Assembly: GCF_030122845.1 (NCBI RefSeq)
Contig: NZ_CP126084.1
Coordinates: 4,154,001 to 4,218,000, forward strand
Direction of reading: 5' to 3'
Origin: Paenibacillus woosongensis
Lineage (GTDB): Bacteria > Bacillota > Bacilli > Paenibacillales > Paenibacillaceae
Length of the DNA: 64,000 nt
Position 1 is the first letter of the stretch. Each line of letters opens with the position of its first letter. This document shows, piece by piece, positions 34,910-43,967 of the stretch. Below the pieces are notes generated by a model. That model was not told the DNA's origin, did not search any database, and saw only the letters and a list, made by a program, of their open reading frames with translations. The translations under genes were made by a program, and so were the position numbers.

Positions 34910-36340
34910 TCAGAGCAGCGGGGAGAGCAGCCTGCACAGCAGCTCCAGCCCCCTCTGCAGCTTCGGCCGGCGGGCAAATGCCTTCAAATCGATAGCCCTG
35001 CTCTCGGCAAGATCTCTCAAGAAATCCTCGCTTAAACGGGAAATCGGCGCTTGATCGAACAGAATTGCCGTCATTTCGAAATTGCAGAAGAAGCTGCGCA
35101 TGTCCATATTTGCCGTTCCCACCGTGGCCAGCAGGTCATCCACGATCATCACCTTCGCATGTATGAACCCTTTCTCGTATTGATAGAACTTTACTCCCGA
35201 TTGAAGCAGTTCCTCAACATAAGAGAGCGATGCCAGCTTCACGATCCGGCTGTCCGATTCGTGCGGAATAATAATGTTCACCTCCACTCCGCTAACGGCT
35301 GCGGTCTTAATCGCATTATAGATGCTGGGGTCGGGAATGAAATAAGGCGACGTAATCCAAATGCGGCGTTTAGCGACAGCGATTGCACCAAAGCACATTT
35401 CCTGTATCGCATCCCAGTGCTGATCAGGGCCGCTGGTCAGGATCTGCACCTGTTCACTGCCCCGGCAGTGATGCTGCGGATACAGCTCAGGATGATTGAC
35501 CCGCTGTCCCGAGGCCAGCCGCCAATCGGCCAGAAATGCATTTTGCAAAAAATACACCGCGTCTCCGCTGATTTGCAAATGCGTATCGCGCCAAAAGCCA
35601 AGCTTACCGTCCAGTCCCAAATATTCATCCCCGACGTTAAGCCCGCCGACGAAGCCGACCGTCCCGTCGACGACAAGTATTTTTCGATGATTCCGGTAAT
35701 TGACCCTCCGATCCAGCGTGGCAATCAGCGGAGGCAGAAAAAAGTACACTTCCACTCCGCCGTCCTGAAGCTCTTTGACAAAGGAGCTGTTCAATTGATA
35801 ACTGCCGAGTCCGTCGCAAATCAGCCTGACTTTCACGCCCTCCCCGGCCTTCCTGAGCATCATGCGCTTGAACGATTGTCCTATACCATCCGCACGAAAA
35901 ATATAAGACTCCATATGTATGTGATCCCTCGCCTGTTCCATTGCTGCCAGCATCGCCGCAAAAGTCTTCTCGCCATCCGTCAATACCTTGGTTTCGTTGC
36001 AGCCTGTAATAGGGCTCTCCGAAATATGCGTAAGGAGGCCGAATAACCGTTCCTGATGGCGATAATCCGGATTGCCCATCTCCTCTATGCTCTCGATGAT
36101 GGCGGCCTGCTGCCATAGCTTGGCCCTGATTTCCTGAAACACCCTGGACCCGCGGCGCCGCAGCTTTCGCCGCTTCTTATAATCCTGAGCCACGAAGTAA
36201 TACAGAATGAAGCCGATGACCGGGAACAGGAACAGAATCACCATCCAGGCTACAGCCTTACTCGGGTTGCGAAATTCGAGAATAAGAATCGTAGCGATTT
36301 GAAAAATAAACGCGATAAGTACGAGAGCCAGCCACCACAT
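34910..36340 (-). CDS. cls: Cardiolipin synthase (phospholipase D superfamily)
   Basis: A 476-residue membrane enzyme that joins two phosphatidylglycerols into cardiolipin. Two N-terminal membrane segments (about 3-22 and 33-52) precede the catalytic part. The HKD motifs are HRKILVVDG (first, about 218-226) and HAKVMIVDD (second, about 394-402). Length matches bacterial ClsA (about 480). GGAGG precedes the ATG. It converges with the polymerase gene, and no terminator is obvious in the 39-base gap. Confidence 0.93.
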   Translation of the reverse strand: MWWLALVLIAFIFQIATILILEFRNPSKAVAWMVILFLFPVIGFILYYFVAQDYKKRRKLRRRGSRVFQEIRAKLWQQAAIIESIEEMGNPDYRHQERLFGLLTHISESPITGCNETKVLTDGEKTFAAMLAAMEQARDHIHMESYIFRADGIGQSFKRMMLRKAGEGVKVRLICDGLGSYQLNSSFVKELQDGGVEVYFFLPPLIATLDRRVNYRNHRKILVVDGTVGFVGGLNVGDEYLGLDGKLGFWRDTHLQISGDAVYFLQNAFLADWRLASGQRVNHPELYPQHHCRGSEQVQILTSGPDQHWDAIQEMCFGAIAVAKRRIWITSPYFIPDPSIYNAIKTAAVSGVEVNIIIPHESDSRIVKLASLSYVEELLQSGVKFYQYEKGFIHAKVMIVDDLLATVGTANMDMRSFFCNFEMTAILFDQAPISRLSEDFLRDLAESRAIDLKAFARRPKLQRGLELLCRLLSPLL

Positions 36341-36476
36341 TCACTTCACCTTCCTCCACTCAGCATTGACAATAAACACTAACTATATGAGACAAGATGA
36401 TTTTTTTGACATGTTTTAAGAGACGCGGGAATAGATAAAGTAATAGAAGCTATCAAATCTACGGGAAGGAGATGCC

Positions 36477-37454
36477 ATGAGAAGTGCTAGTTTACCCCAT
36501 CGCATGACACTGCTTGTTCTGCGGGAAGCGAATCAGCCTGTCAAGCAAATCCAGGTATCGAAACCGTTTGTGATTGCTGTGCCGATCGCCGCCCTGTTAT
36601 CCATCTCCGGTTTGATTATCAGCCTGCAAATGCAGTCAGGGCACACCATTTCACGCCTAGAGGATACGCTAAGGCTGCAAAATCTTAAATTCGAAGCCAT
36701 CGTCACCGACAAAGACGAAGCGATCGAGCGGCTGCAAAACCAGGTCATTACCTTGTCCGGACAATCCAAAGAACTGATGGATCGCATGGAACGGGTAAGC
36801 GAACTGGAAGCAGAGCTGCAAAGTTTTATAGATAAATATGGAAGCAAGGGGGATGCCGGCAAGCTGTCCTCCCTCTCCTCCTTGTCCTGGGATGAATCCT
36901 TAGGCAGGGGCGGCGAGTTCATTGCCGTACACGATCAGGAAATTGAAGAATTGGCTCAGGAGACGAGCGACGATTTCCTGGAGATCAGCGCGATGCTGGA
37001 TGAAATCGAGAAAAATGTGCCTACAACACTGCAAAAGGCCAAGCAAACGCAGTATTCCATTTCGGGAACCCCTTCCGAGTGGCCGACATTGTCTACCCGC
37101 CTCACTTCGAACTTCGGGTACCGGACCGACCCGTTTACCGGAAAGGCGGCCTTTCATGCCGGGATTGATATTGCCGGCAAAATCGGCGACCCGGTCTATG
37201 CTGCGGCGGCCGGTAAAGTCATTGCCGCGGAAAGCAATCGCTCCAGGGGCAAATACATTATAATTCAACATCCGAACGGACTGCAAAGCTGGTATATGCA
37301 TCTCAGCGAGATCAAGGTATCCGAGGGAGATACGGTCAAGAAAGGGCAGACTATTGCCAAGCTGGGCAACTCGGGCCGAAGCACGGGCCCCCATCTGCAC
37401 TTTGAGATCGTTAAAGGGGACAAGAAAGTCAACCCGCTGTCTTATTTGCAATAA
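36477..37454 (+). CDS. Membrane-anchored M23 (LytM-type) peptidoglycan endopeptidase, copy 2
   Basis: A 325-residue paralogue of the 27137 gene with the same plan: basic N-terminus, membrane segment (about 28-50), coiled coil (about 55-120), then an M23 domain. It shares the DPFTGK motif before the active site. The zinc ligands are intact (FHAGID near 225 and GPHLHFEI near 305). AAGGAG sets the start. A TTGACA at 36406-36411 may be the -35 of its promoter, with only a weak -10. The bactofilin gene follows after 31 bases. Confidence 0.92.
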   Translation: MRSASLPHRMTLLVLREANQPVKQIQVSKPFVIAVPIAALLSISGLIISLQMQSGHTISRLEDTLRLQNLKFEAIVTDKDEAIERLQNQVITLSGQSKELMDRMERVSELEAELQSFIDKYGSKGDAGKLSSLSSLSWDESLGRGGEFIAVHDQEIEELAQETSDDFLEISAMLDEIEKNVPTTLQKAKQTQYSISGTPSEWPTLSTRLTSNFGYRTDPFTGKAAFHAGIDIAGKIGDPVYAAAAGKVIAAESNRSRGKYIIIQHPNGLQSWYMHLSEIKVSEGDTVKKGQTIAKLGNSGRSTGPHLHFEIVKGDKKVNPLSYLQ

Positions 37455-37485
37455 TACATCCCATTTATGAACGGAGGATAAAAAA

Positions 37486-37902
37486 TTGTTGAAGGATCAT
37501 AAAAAAGTAGCCGGCTGGCAGGGGACTTTGATCGGCCAGGGCAGCGTAGCCGAGGGAAAGCTGGAGTGCGAGGCGAGCCTCCGGATCGAAGGTTCGTTCC
37601 GCGGGGAAATTGACTGCCAGGGGCAGGTCGTCATCGGCGAAACCGGGGAGGCGCATTCCAATATTAAAGGCGCGGACATTATCGTAGCCGGCAAGGTCGT
37701 CGGAGATATCGCCTCGCAAGGGCGGCTGACGATTACGAGCAGCGGGCTGGTAGAAGGCAACGTGCATGTAGCCAAGCTTGTTATTGTAGAAGGCGGCCTG
37801 CTGAACGGCTCGAGCCAGATGGAGCAGCCGGCTGCCGTGACGGTGCCCGTTCCGAGTTCGAACAAGAAGTCCAAAAAAGCAGCACAGCCCGAAGCAGGGT
37901 GA
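37486..37902 (+). CDS. Bactofilin, copy 2
   Basis: A 138-residue bactofilin with a TTG start at 37486, eight bases after GGAGG. The beta-helix core (about 15-110) has turns such as LRIEGSFRGEIDCQGQVVIG, clearly related to copy 1. The C-terminal tail is Lys/Pro/Ser-rich. Unlike copy 1 it does not overlap its M23 partner. It differs enough from copy 1 to form separate filaments or a different partner choice, but that is inference. Confidence 0.92.
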   Translation: MLKDHKKVAGWQGTLIGQGSVAEGKLECEASLRIEGSFRGEIDCQGQVVIGETGEAHSNIKGADIIVAGKVVGDIASQGRLTITSSGLVEGNVHVAKLVIVEGGLLNGSSQMEQPAAVTVPVPSSNKKSKKAAQPEAG

Positions 37903-37926
37903 ATTCCCCGCTTTGGGCTGTCTTTT
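37884..37926 (+). terminator. Terminator overlapping the end of bactofilin 2
   Basis: ACAGCCC (37884-37890) pairs with GGGCTGT (37915-37921), strengthened by AAGC / GCTT inside, and is followed by CTTTT. The left arm is inside the last codons of the gene. Confidence 0.75.
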
Positions 37927-37976
37927 CATCAGATATAAGTGAATAAAATTAGTTAGTCTAGTTCGGCCTAATCCGC

Positions 37977-40154
37977 TTAAGCCTCGGCGGTTGTCATGCT
38001 CGCGGTGCTCGGCTGCTCGCGGCGCAGGAAATACAGCATGGTGAGAATCAGGAACGCAACACCAAAGCCCGCCAGGACGCCGATATTCTCCCAAGCAACC
38101 CCGAACTCCCCGCTGGAAATGACCGCTTTGTAGCCGGTAACGCTATAAGTCATTGGCAAGAGCGGGTTAAAAACCTTCATCCAGTCTGGAATCAGCTCTA
38201 GCGGGAATGTGCCTGCGCTAGTCGTCAACTGGAAGATCAGCATCAGAATGGCCAGGAAGCGTCCCGGATTATCCAGCCAGGTCACTAGAGCCTGAATAAT
38301 GAACATGAAGCTTAGGCTGGTTGCGAAAGTAAAGAGATAGAACAGCGGCACACTCTGCACCTCAAGCTTGAGTACGTAAAGCATGAGCGCGGCGGACAGG
38401 AGCGATTGGATCAAGCTCATGCCCGTAAAGGCGAGTGCCCGGCTCACGAATCGGTTCCATCCCGTCGCCTCCGATACCGAAGAACCTCTGGTCGGTACGA
38501 CAAGCGTAGAGATCAATGCTCCGACGAACAGGCCCAGCGACAGGAAGTAAGGCGAGAAGCCGGTGCCGTAGTTCGGAACCTCATTGATTTTATGCTCCTC
38601 GATTTCGATCGGCTTCGCGTACATATTGACCAGCTCATCACTTTTCTTCACGCCGGAGGTTTGCTCGGCGGCTTCGTTCAGCTTGCTTGCCAGCTCGCCG
38701 GTGCCGGAGGCCAGTTTATCCATGCCGTCCTTCAGCTCTCCGGCGCCACCCGCCAGCTGCTTGGAGCCGCTCGCTATCGTGCTGACGCCGCCGGACAATT
38801 GGCCAACGCCACCCTGCAGCTTCTCGGCCCCGCCGCTCAGCTGCGCCGCGCCGCTCGCCAGGCTTTGGCCGCCCGTCGCGGCCTCCGACAGCTTCGCGCC
38901 GAATTGCTTCAGCCCGCTCGCCAGCTGCTCTTGCCCGCTGGCCAGCTGGCGAGCGCCCTGTGCGAGCTGCTGCTGGCCTTGCACCAGCTCCCCGCTGCCC
39001 TGCAGCAGCTGGCCGTGGACGCCGTGCAATTCACGCGCGCCTTGCACCAGCTCCTGCTGTCCGGCAGCAACCTGCTGGCTGCCTTCAGCCACCGCTTTGC
39101 TCGCCGCGATCAGCTTCTGCAGCTCGGGATTGGCAGCCAAATCGGGGCTTGCCTTCGCGAGCTGCTCCAAGCCTTGGGCTACGCCTTTGGCGCCATCGGC
39201 CACTTGGCCGCTGCCTTGCAGCGAGGCTTCGAGCCCTGTTTGCAGCTTCGCGCTGCCCTGCTCCGCGGCCGTCAGGCCCGCTTGCAGCTTCTCGGCGCCT
39301 TGCAGAGAAGCCTGCAGGCCCGTATTCAGCTGCGCCCCGCCTTCCTGTGCCTTCACCGCGCCGTTCTCCAGCTGCTTCTGCGCGGCAGACAGCTGGCTCA
39401 GGCCGCTGGCCAGGCTGGAGGCTCCGCCTTGAAGATCCTTGGCGCCTTTGCTCAGCGTGACGGCGCCTTCTTCCAGAGGCGTTACGCCGTTTTGCAGCTG
39501 GCTTGTGCCCTGGACCAGCTTGGCCAAGTTTTCTTTGAGCTTTAATGCTCCCTCATCCAGCTGTACAGCACCGTCGCTAATTGTGCTTGCTCCAGAACCG
39601 GCATCGCTTAGGCCGCCGGAAATTTTCTCAACCTGGTCAAACAAAGTTTCTGTATAAGCTTCCGTAACTTTAGCCGACACCTTCGATTTGATTTCCTTCA
39701 CGGCGGTGCCGCCGATTTGCGAAGCCAGGAAGTTATAACCTTCATTCGGCTCGAATATGAGCTTGGCAGGCTGAGGCTGCTCATCCATCAAGGTCGTCGC
39801 CTTGGACGAGAAGTCCTCTGGAATGACGATCTTCATGTAGTATTCGTTATTGTTCATCCCTTGGTCGGCTTGCTCACGGGTGACAAATCTCCAGGAGAAA
39901 TCATCGTTTTTCTTGAGCTCTTCGACCAAGTCTTTGCCGGCCTGCAGCGACTTGCCTTCATATTCAGCACCGGCATCCTCATTAACTACTGCAACAGGAA
40001 GCTCGTTCATCTTACCGTAAGGGTCCCAAAAAGCCGACAGGAACATCCCGCTGTAAAGGACAGGAATGAACAGGACGACCAATATAGGAATAATCACTTT
40101 TGGTTTCTTGAAAGAAGCTCCCAAATCCTTGAAAAACACCGACATCGATTTCAC
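37977..40154 (-). CDS. YhgE/Pip-type membrane protein
   Basis: A 725-residue protein with one N-terminal membrane segment, a long periplasm-side region and about five C-terminal membrane segments of the ABC-2 permease type. The middle (about 195-510) is a coiled-coil-like repeat of L-x-x-G-A/S-x-x-L units, the hallmark of YhgE/Pip proteins (phage infection protein, EsaA-related). The start is a GTG at 40154 behind GGAGAG. Export or cell-envelope roles have been proposed for the family. A TetR gene lies upstream on the same strand (67-base gap), as in B. subtilis yhgD-yhgE. Confidence 0.88.
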   Translation of the reverse strand: MKSMSVFFKDLGASFKKPKVIIPILVVLFIPVLYSGMFLSAFWDPYGKMNELPVAVVNEDAGAEYEGKSLQAGKDLVEELKKNDDFSWRFVTREQADQGMNNNEYYMKIVIPEDFSSKATTLMDEQPQPAKLIFEPNEGYNFLASQIGGTAVKEIKSKVSAKVTEAYTETLFDQVEKISGGLSDAGSGASTISDGAVQLDEGALKLKENLAKLVQGTSQLQNGVTPLEEGAVTLSKGAKDLQGGASSLASGLSQLSAAQKQLENGAVKAQEGGAQLNTGLQASLQGAEKLQAGLTAAEQGSAKLQTGLEASLQGSGQVADGAKGVAQGLEQLAKASPDLAANPELQKLIAASKAVAEGSQQVAAGQQELVQGARELHGVHGQLLQGSGELVQGQQQLAQGARQLASGQEQLASGLKQFGAKLSEAATGGQSLASGAAQLSGGAEKLQGGVGQLSGGVSTIASGSKQLAGGAGELKDGMDKLASGTGELASKLNEAAEQTSGVKKSDELVNMYAKPIEIEEHKINEVPNYGTGFSPYFLSLGLFVGALISTLVVPTRGSSVSEATGWNRFVSRALAFTGMSLIQSLLSAALMLYVLKLEVQSVPLFYLFTFATSLSFMFIIQALVTWLDNPGRFLAILMLIFQLTTSAGTFPLELIPDWMKVFNPLLPMTYSVTGYKAVISSGEFGVAWENIGVLAGFGVAFLILTMLYFLRREQPSTASMTTAEA

Positions 40155-40221
40155 TTTAGCTTCTCTCCTTTAGATCTCTATCTCTATTTAATATTTATCT
40201 GTCTATGCATGGCTCTATCGT

Positions 40222-40797
40222 TTACTCCGGGGATAGCCCCCCTGCCAGGAAAATACGAACAAATTCCTTGATCTGCTCCTTGCTTAACGGCTCTTCCCGT
40301 TTATTCCATTCCGAGGTGAGCGCAATATACAGCTTGAACATCACGAAGGAGACAACCTTCGGATCGAGCGCCCGAATTTCCCCGCGCTGGGCAGCACGCG
40401 CCACCTTGCTCTCCAGATAGCGGAGTATTTCATCCTCGATCCGCTGCAAGCCTTCGCGAGCCTGCGGCGTGCCGAAATCGCGCACCTCCTGGAACAGCTT
40501 GATCAGCAGTTCATGCTCCCTCCTGAATTCCAGGAGCAGGTCCATGGAGTGGTACACGTTTTCGAAGAAGGATTTATCCTCGCTCACCTCTGTCTCGGTG
40601 ATCCGCTTCATTTCCATAATGACGGATCGGAGTATTTCATCAAAGAGCTCTTCCTTATTCGTAAAAAAAGTGTAAATCGTCCCTTTCCCCACATTCGCGA
40701 TTTTAGCTACTTGATCCATCGTCGTTGCCTTGTAGCCGAACAAGGCAAAGGATTTCTCCGCCGCCTCGATCACCTGCTGTCTGCGGTCTATTGCCAT
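40222..40797 (-). CDS. TetR-family regulator
   Basis: A 191-residue regulator. The N-terminal helix-turn-helix includes TTMDQVAKIANVGKGTIYTFF (about 25-45), typical of TetR. The rest is a helical ligand domain. The start at 40797 follows AAGGAGGTGATGATC; a longer frame to 40854 would read through the operator region. It probably represses itself and the downstream YhgE gene through the GGTCA repeats just upstream. The effector is unknown. Confidence 0.9.
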   Translation of the reverse strand: MAIDRRQQVIEAAEKSFALFGYKATTMDQVAKIANVGKGTIYTFFTNKEELFDEILRSVIMEMKRITETEVSEDKSFFENVYHSMDLLLEFRREHELLIKLFQEVRDFGTPQAREGLQRIEDEILRYLESKVARAAQRGEIRALDPKVVSFVMFKLYIALTSEWNKREEPLSKEQIKEFVRIFLAGGLSPE

Positions 40798-40828
40798 GAT
40801 CATCACCTCCTTTATAGCAATGTTTATA

Positions 40829-40880
40829 CCGGTCATCGCTTCAAAACTGACCAAAAATCATTTCCGGTCATTCGGTCATT
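40829..40880. promoter_or_regulatory. Likely TetR operator region
   Basis: GGTCA occurs at 40831-40835, 40866-40870 and 40874-40878, and TGACC at 40848-40852. TGACC and GGTCA face each other across 13 bases. The repeats lie 35-85 bases upstream of the tetR start, where autoregulation is expected. The remaining bases to 41093 hold a weak hairpin (40948-40975) with CTTTTGTTT behind it. Confidence 0.5.
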
Positions 40881-41093
40881 TTTCACTTTAGCACTTCGAT
40901 TACTGCTTTGCAACATTTTTTTGGCGCCAGCTTTTTTCCCCGACTTAAGTCCAGCTGCCGGCCAGTCTGCGGACTCTTTTGTTTCCGGCCGCAACCTTAT
41001 AAACTATAACCAGGTATTAACATTACGAAGCTATTTAGACACGCAAATAACCGCCCCGCTCGGGACGGATCTATTCTTAAAGCAGGTGATCAC

Positions 41094-42248
41094 ATGTCCA
41101 AAAAACGAGTGCTGATTCTATCGGAGGGGTTCGGAAGCGGCCATACCCAAGCCGGTCATGCGCTGGCTGCCGGCATCCGAAAGCTGTGGCCGGACGCAAA
41201 GACGAAGGTGATGGAGCTGGGCTCGTTCCTTAATCCGATTATCGCCCCGTGGATTTTGTCTGCTTACCGGGTTACCGTAAATACGAGCCCTTCCCTGGTC
41301 GGAATGCTCTACCGGAAAAAATACGAAAAGCCAGTCGGGCGGTTAACCCGGCTGGCCCTGCATAAAATGTTCTATCAGCATGCATCCGAGGTAATCGGAC
41401 AGCTTCAGCCGGATGTCATCGTCTGCACGCATCCGATTCCAAATGCCGTCGTCGCGAGACTCCGTGCGTCAGGCCTTCGCATACCGCTGTATACCCTGAT
41501 TACGGACTACGACGCCCACGGCGCCTGGATTAGTCCTGAGGTGAATCAATATCTCGTGTCCACACTGGAAGTAAAAACATTGCTCCAGCAGCGTGGGGTC
41601 AACCCGGATACCATCCAGGTCACCGGAATTCCCGTTCATCCCAATTTCTGGAGCATCCAGGACAAAGCGTCCGCCAGAAGAGATCTCGGCATCAAGCAAA
41701 TGCCTACTGTTCTCGTCATGGGCGGCGGATGGGGGCTGCACTTCAAGGAAGAGCTTATCGACAAACTCATCGCCTGGCGCGACAAGGTACAAATCATTTG
41801 CTGCACTGGCAGCAACGGCAAGCTGACAGAGAAGCTGCGCGCTTGTCCGGAGATGATGCACGAGAATATTACGATCATCGGACACACCCATGAAGTCAGC
41901 AAGTGGATGGATGCCTCCGATATCCTGATTACGAAGCCCGGCGGCATGACATGTACCGAGGGACTGGCTAAAGGCATACCCATGCTGTTCTTTGAATCGA
42001 TTCCTGGTCAGGAGGAGAAGAACCGCGAATATTTCGTCAGCCACGGATACGGCATGGATATGTCTTCTCCAGAGATTATCGATCAATGGTTCTCTGCGAT
42101 TACGAAGCCTTCGCGCAACACATTGCTTCATGACAAAATTAGCCAGCTTCGCCCTCAAGCCTATGAGCCGGACTGCTGCGCCAAGAACGTGATTAAGCTG
42201 CTCCGGGAAAATTCCATTCAACCCGAGCTCGGATATGCTTATTTATAG
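41094..42248 (+). CDS. UgtP/MGDG-synthase-like glycosyltransferase
   Basis: A 384-residue GT-B enzyme of the MGDG synthase / processive diacylglycerol glucosyltransferase family (GT28). The N-terminal GFGSGHTQAGHAL is the family's acceptor-side loop. The C-terminal ITKPGGMTCTEGLAKGIPML binds the nucleotide sugar. IGHTHEVSKWMDASDILI precedes it. It should glycosylate a membrane lipid on the inner face of the membrane, although the sugar and acceptor are not shown. AGGTGA precedes the ATG. Its last ten bases overlap the end of the convergent SleB-like gene. Confidence 0.88.
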   Translation: MSKKRVLILSEGFGSGHTQAGHALAAGIRKLWPDAKTKVMELGSFLNPIIAPWILSAYRVTVNTSPSLVGMLYRKKYEKPVGRLTRLALHKMFYQHASEVIGQLQPDVIVCTHPIPNAVVARLRASGLRIPLYTLITDYDAHGAWISPEVNQYLVSTLEVKTLLQQRGVNPDTIQVTGIPVHPNFWSIQDKASARRDLGIKQMPTVLVMGGGWGLHFKEELIDKLIAWRDKVQIICCTGSNGKLTEKLRACPEMMHENITIIGHTHEVSKWMDASDILITKPGGMTCTEGLAKGIPMLFFESIPGQEEKNREYFVSHGYGMDMSSPEIIDQWFSAITKPSRNTLLHDKISQLRPQAYEPDCCAKNVIKLLRENSIQPELGYAYL

Positions 42249-43090
42249 AAAGTATGATTTCCGATTTCCTTCGATTTACTCTTCGTATGAGCAACCGTTA
42301 AATCCGTAGCCAAAGATAACGCCAGGAAATAATAGGTGTCGTCGGACACCTCCTTGCGTCCATGCAAAGCTTCCGTTACAGCACGAATAGAATCCTCGTT
42401 CGGAGTAACACGATCCATTCTTCCGTTCTGCACAGGACTAAATTGCGATTTTTGATATATAACTTCCTTAATCGTGTCGGGGTAATTGGCGGACCGCAGC
42501 CGGTTTAAGACAACGTTGGCAACTGCCACCTTGCCTTCGTAAGGTTCGCCCTCTGCCTCTGCCATCACAATTTTATGAAGGAGATGCAGCTCTTCATCCG
42601 TCAGAACGTAGTGCCAGGTTGCCTGATCCTTGTCTGCCTGACTAAGCAGTTCTGTCCGGGTGAAGTATATTTGGTTGGGGGGATGAGACATATCTATTGC
42701 TTCTGCTGCTTGTGCAGACGCCTCAGCCTTCGCCGTATTCTCTTGCACCAGAGCCTGCTCCGCTGCAATCCAATTGCGTGTAAACAAAAGCTGATATGGC
42801 TGACTTGCCTTGGTTTCACCTTGCTTCTTCATCGGCAGCATGGAAATTAGCGGCACAATGGGTCGATAAATACGCCTCTCCTGAGACAGGGATGCGTCAG
42901 ATGTTGCGGCAAGGAGATTCCGATCCTGCTGCTTTACGATTACGGAAATACTATTTGATGAAAGCTCGATCGGCCGAGCACGATTCTCACTATTATCCAT
43001 GCGGCCCCATAATAAAGAAATAGACCCTGAACATACTAGAATAGCACTAATTAAAAGCGCGACGTAACGATTCTGTCTGAAAATATACAT
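42239..43090 (-). CDS. SleB-type cell wall hydrolase
   Basis: A 283-residue protein with an N-terminal membrane segment or uncleaved signal (about 8-28), a variable linker, and a C-terminal hydrolase domain (about 165-283) of the SleB/CwlJ type. The catalytic-region Glu residues sit in IVMAEAEGEPYEGKVAVANV, and the protein ends in IGNHTFYK as family members do. AGGAGG precedes the ATG. SleB proteins degrade spore cortex, but a linker-anchored form may also act in vegetative wall turnover. Confidence 0.87.
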   Translation of the reverse strand: MYIFRQNRYVALLISAILVCSGSISLLWGRMDNSENRARPIELSSNSISVIVKQQDRNLLAATSDASLSQERRIYRPIVPLISMLPMKKQGETKASQPYQLLFTRNWIAAEQALVQENTAKAEASAQAAEAIDMSHPPNQIYFTRTELLSQADKDQATWHYVLTDEELHLLHKIVMAEAEGEPYEGKVAVANVVLNRLRSANYPDTIKEVIYQKSQFSPVQNGRMDRVTPNEDSIRAVTEALHGRKEVSDDTYYFLALSLATDLTVAHTKSKSKEIGNHTFYK

Positions 43091-43187
43091 ATGGCCTCCT
43101 ACAATTACAATATCTCTGAAATGACTCCTTCAACTATGTAACCGAAAAAAGAGGTTTTGAATAATATCTCTTAATTATTCGACATAA

Positions 43188-43212
43188 AGAGCCTTCCGAA
43201 AGGGAAGGCTCT
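43188..43212 (-). terminator. Terminator of thpR
   Basis: AGAGCCTTCC (43188-43197) pairs perfectly with GGAAGGCTCT (43203-43212). On the minus strand it is followed by TTTATG. Confidence 0.8.
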
Positions 43213-43251
43213 CCTTATTAAAGTTCTGCGGCTAACGGAGAAACATGGGAT

Positions 43252-43821
43252 TCATTTCCGCATGGATACGATCCCTACTACCTCATACATCGGACTTACG
43301 GTTACCCTAGTACGATACAACATAATGGTGTCATTTGTCCAATCTCCAAAGGATAATCCTTTATTTGCCAGCGGCTCGCGCAGTTTTTCTCCTTCTGAAA
43401 ATTTGCGGGCCAGTGTAATATGCGGGGCATATGGCCGCTCCTCTGGCACATATCCCAGCCTGGCGTTCACCGCAATAACGCGGCTGTGAAGATGGCGGAG
43501 AGCGTCTACGTCGCCATCTACGCCGCACCACAGTACCCGAGGCTGATCCGGCCGCCCAAAGGCTCCAACCCCGGCTGCTTCCAGCCGGAAGGGCCGGGCT
43601 TCAGAAGCAGCCTCCCGCAAACCGCCCAATAGGGCCTGAGCTTGAGTAACGGGCGTATCTCCTAAAAATTGCAAGGTAATATGATAATCCGCCGGATGCA
43701 CCCATTTACGGAATTTCCAGTCCTTGCGACGCTCCAGGCACCAGGCGTGCAGCTGATTTTTGACAGATTCCGGCAATGCCACAGCAACAAACAGGCGCCA
43801 TTTCTCCTCTTCCACAGACAT
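43252..43821 (-). CDS. thpR: RNA 2',3'-cyclic phosphodiesterase ThpR
   Basis: A 189-residue 2H phosphoesterase. Both HxTx motifs are present: HITLQFLG near residue 47 and HITLARK near 133. Such enzymes open 2',3'-cyclic phosphates on RNA. The second ATG (43821) is preferred because AAGGAGG ends directly at the first one. Monocistronic, with a terminator 40 bases downstream. The cellular substrate in Firmicutes is not settled. Confidence 0.9.
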   Translation of the reverse strand: MSVEEEKWRLFVAVALPESVKNQLHAWCLERRKDWKFRKWVHPADYHITLQFLGDTPVTQAQALLGGLREAASEARPFRLEAAGVGAFGRPDQPRVLWCGVDGDVDALRHLHSRVIAVNARLGYVPEERPYAPHITLARKFSEGEKLREPLANKGLSFGDWTNDTIMLYRTRVTVSPMYEVVGIVSMRK

Positions 43822-43967
43822 GCTCATCCTCCTTGTGAATTTTTTCTCAATATTTGTTTTTTTGTCACATTTGCATACTTGCCGTTATTATTCAACCAAC
43901 ATTTCAGATTTATAATGTATTATATATATCAATCATACAAATTAAATGATAGGAGAACTACTACAGC

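Noticed and set aside
38406-39545. 379-residue plus-strand protein opposite the YhgE gene
   Set aside because: It is the antisense shadow of the repetitive L-x-x-G coding region, with no ribosome site and a biased Ala/Leu/Arg/Gln composition.
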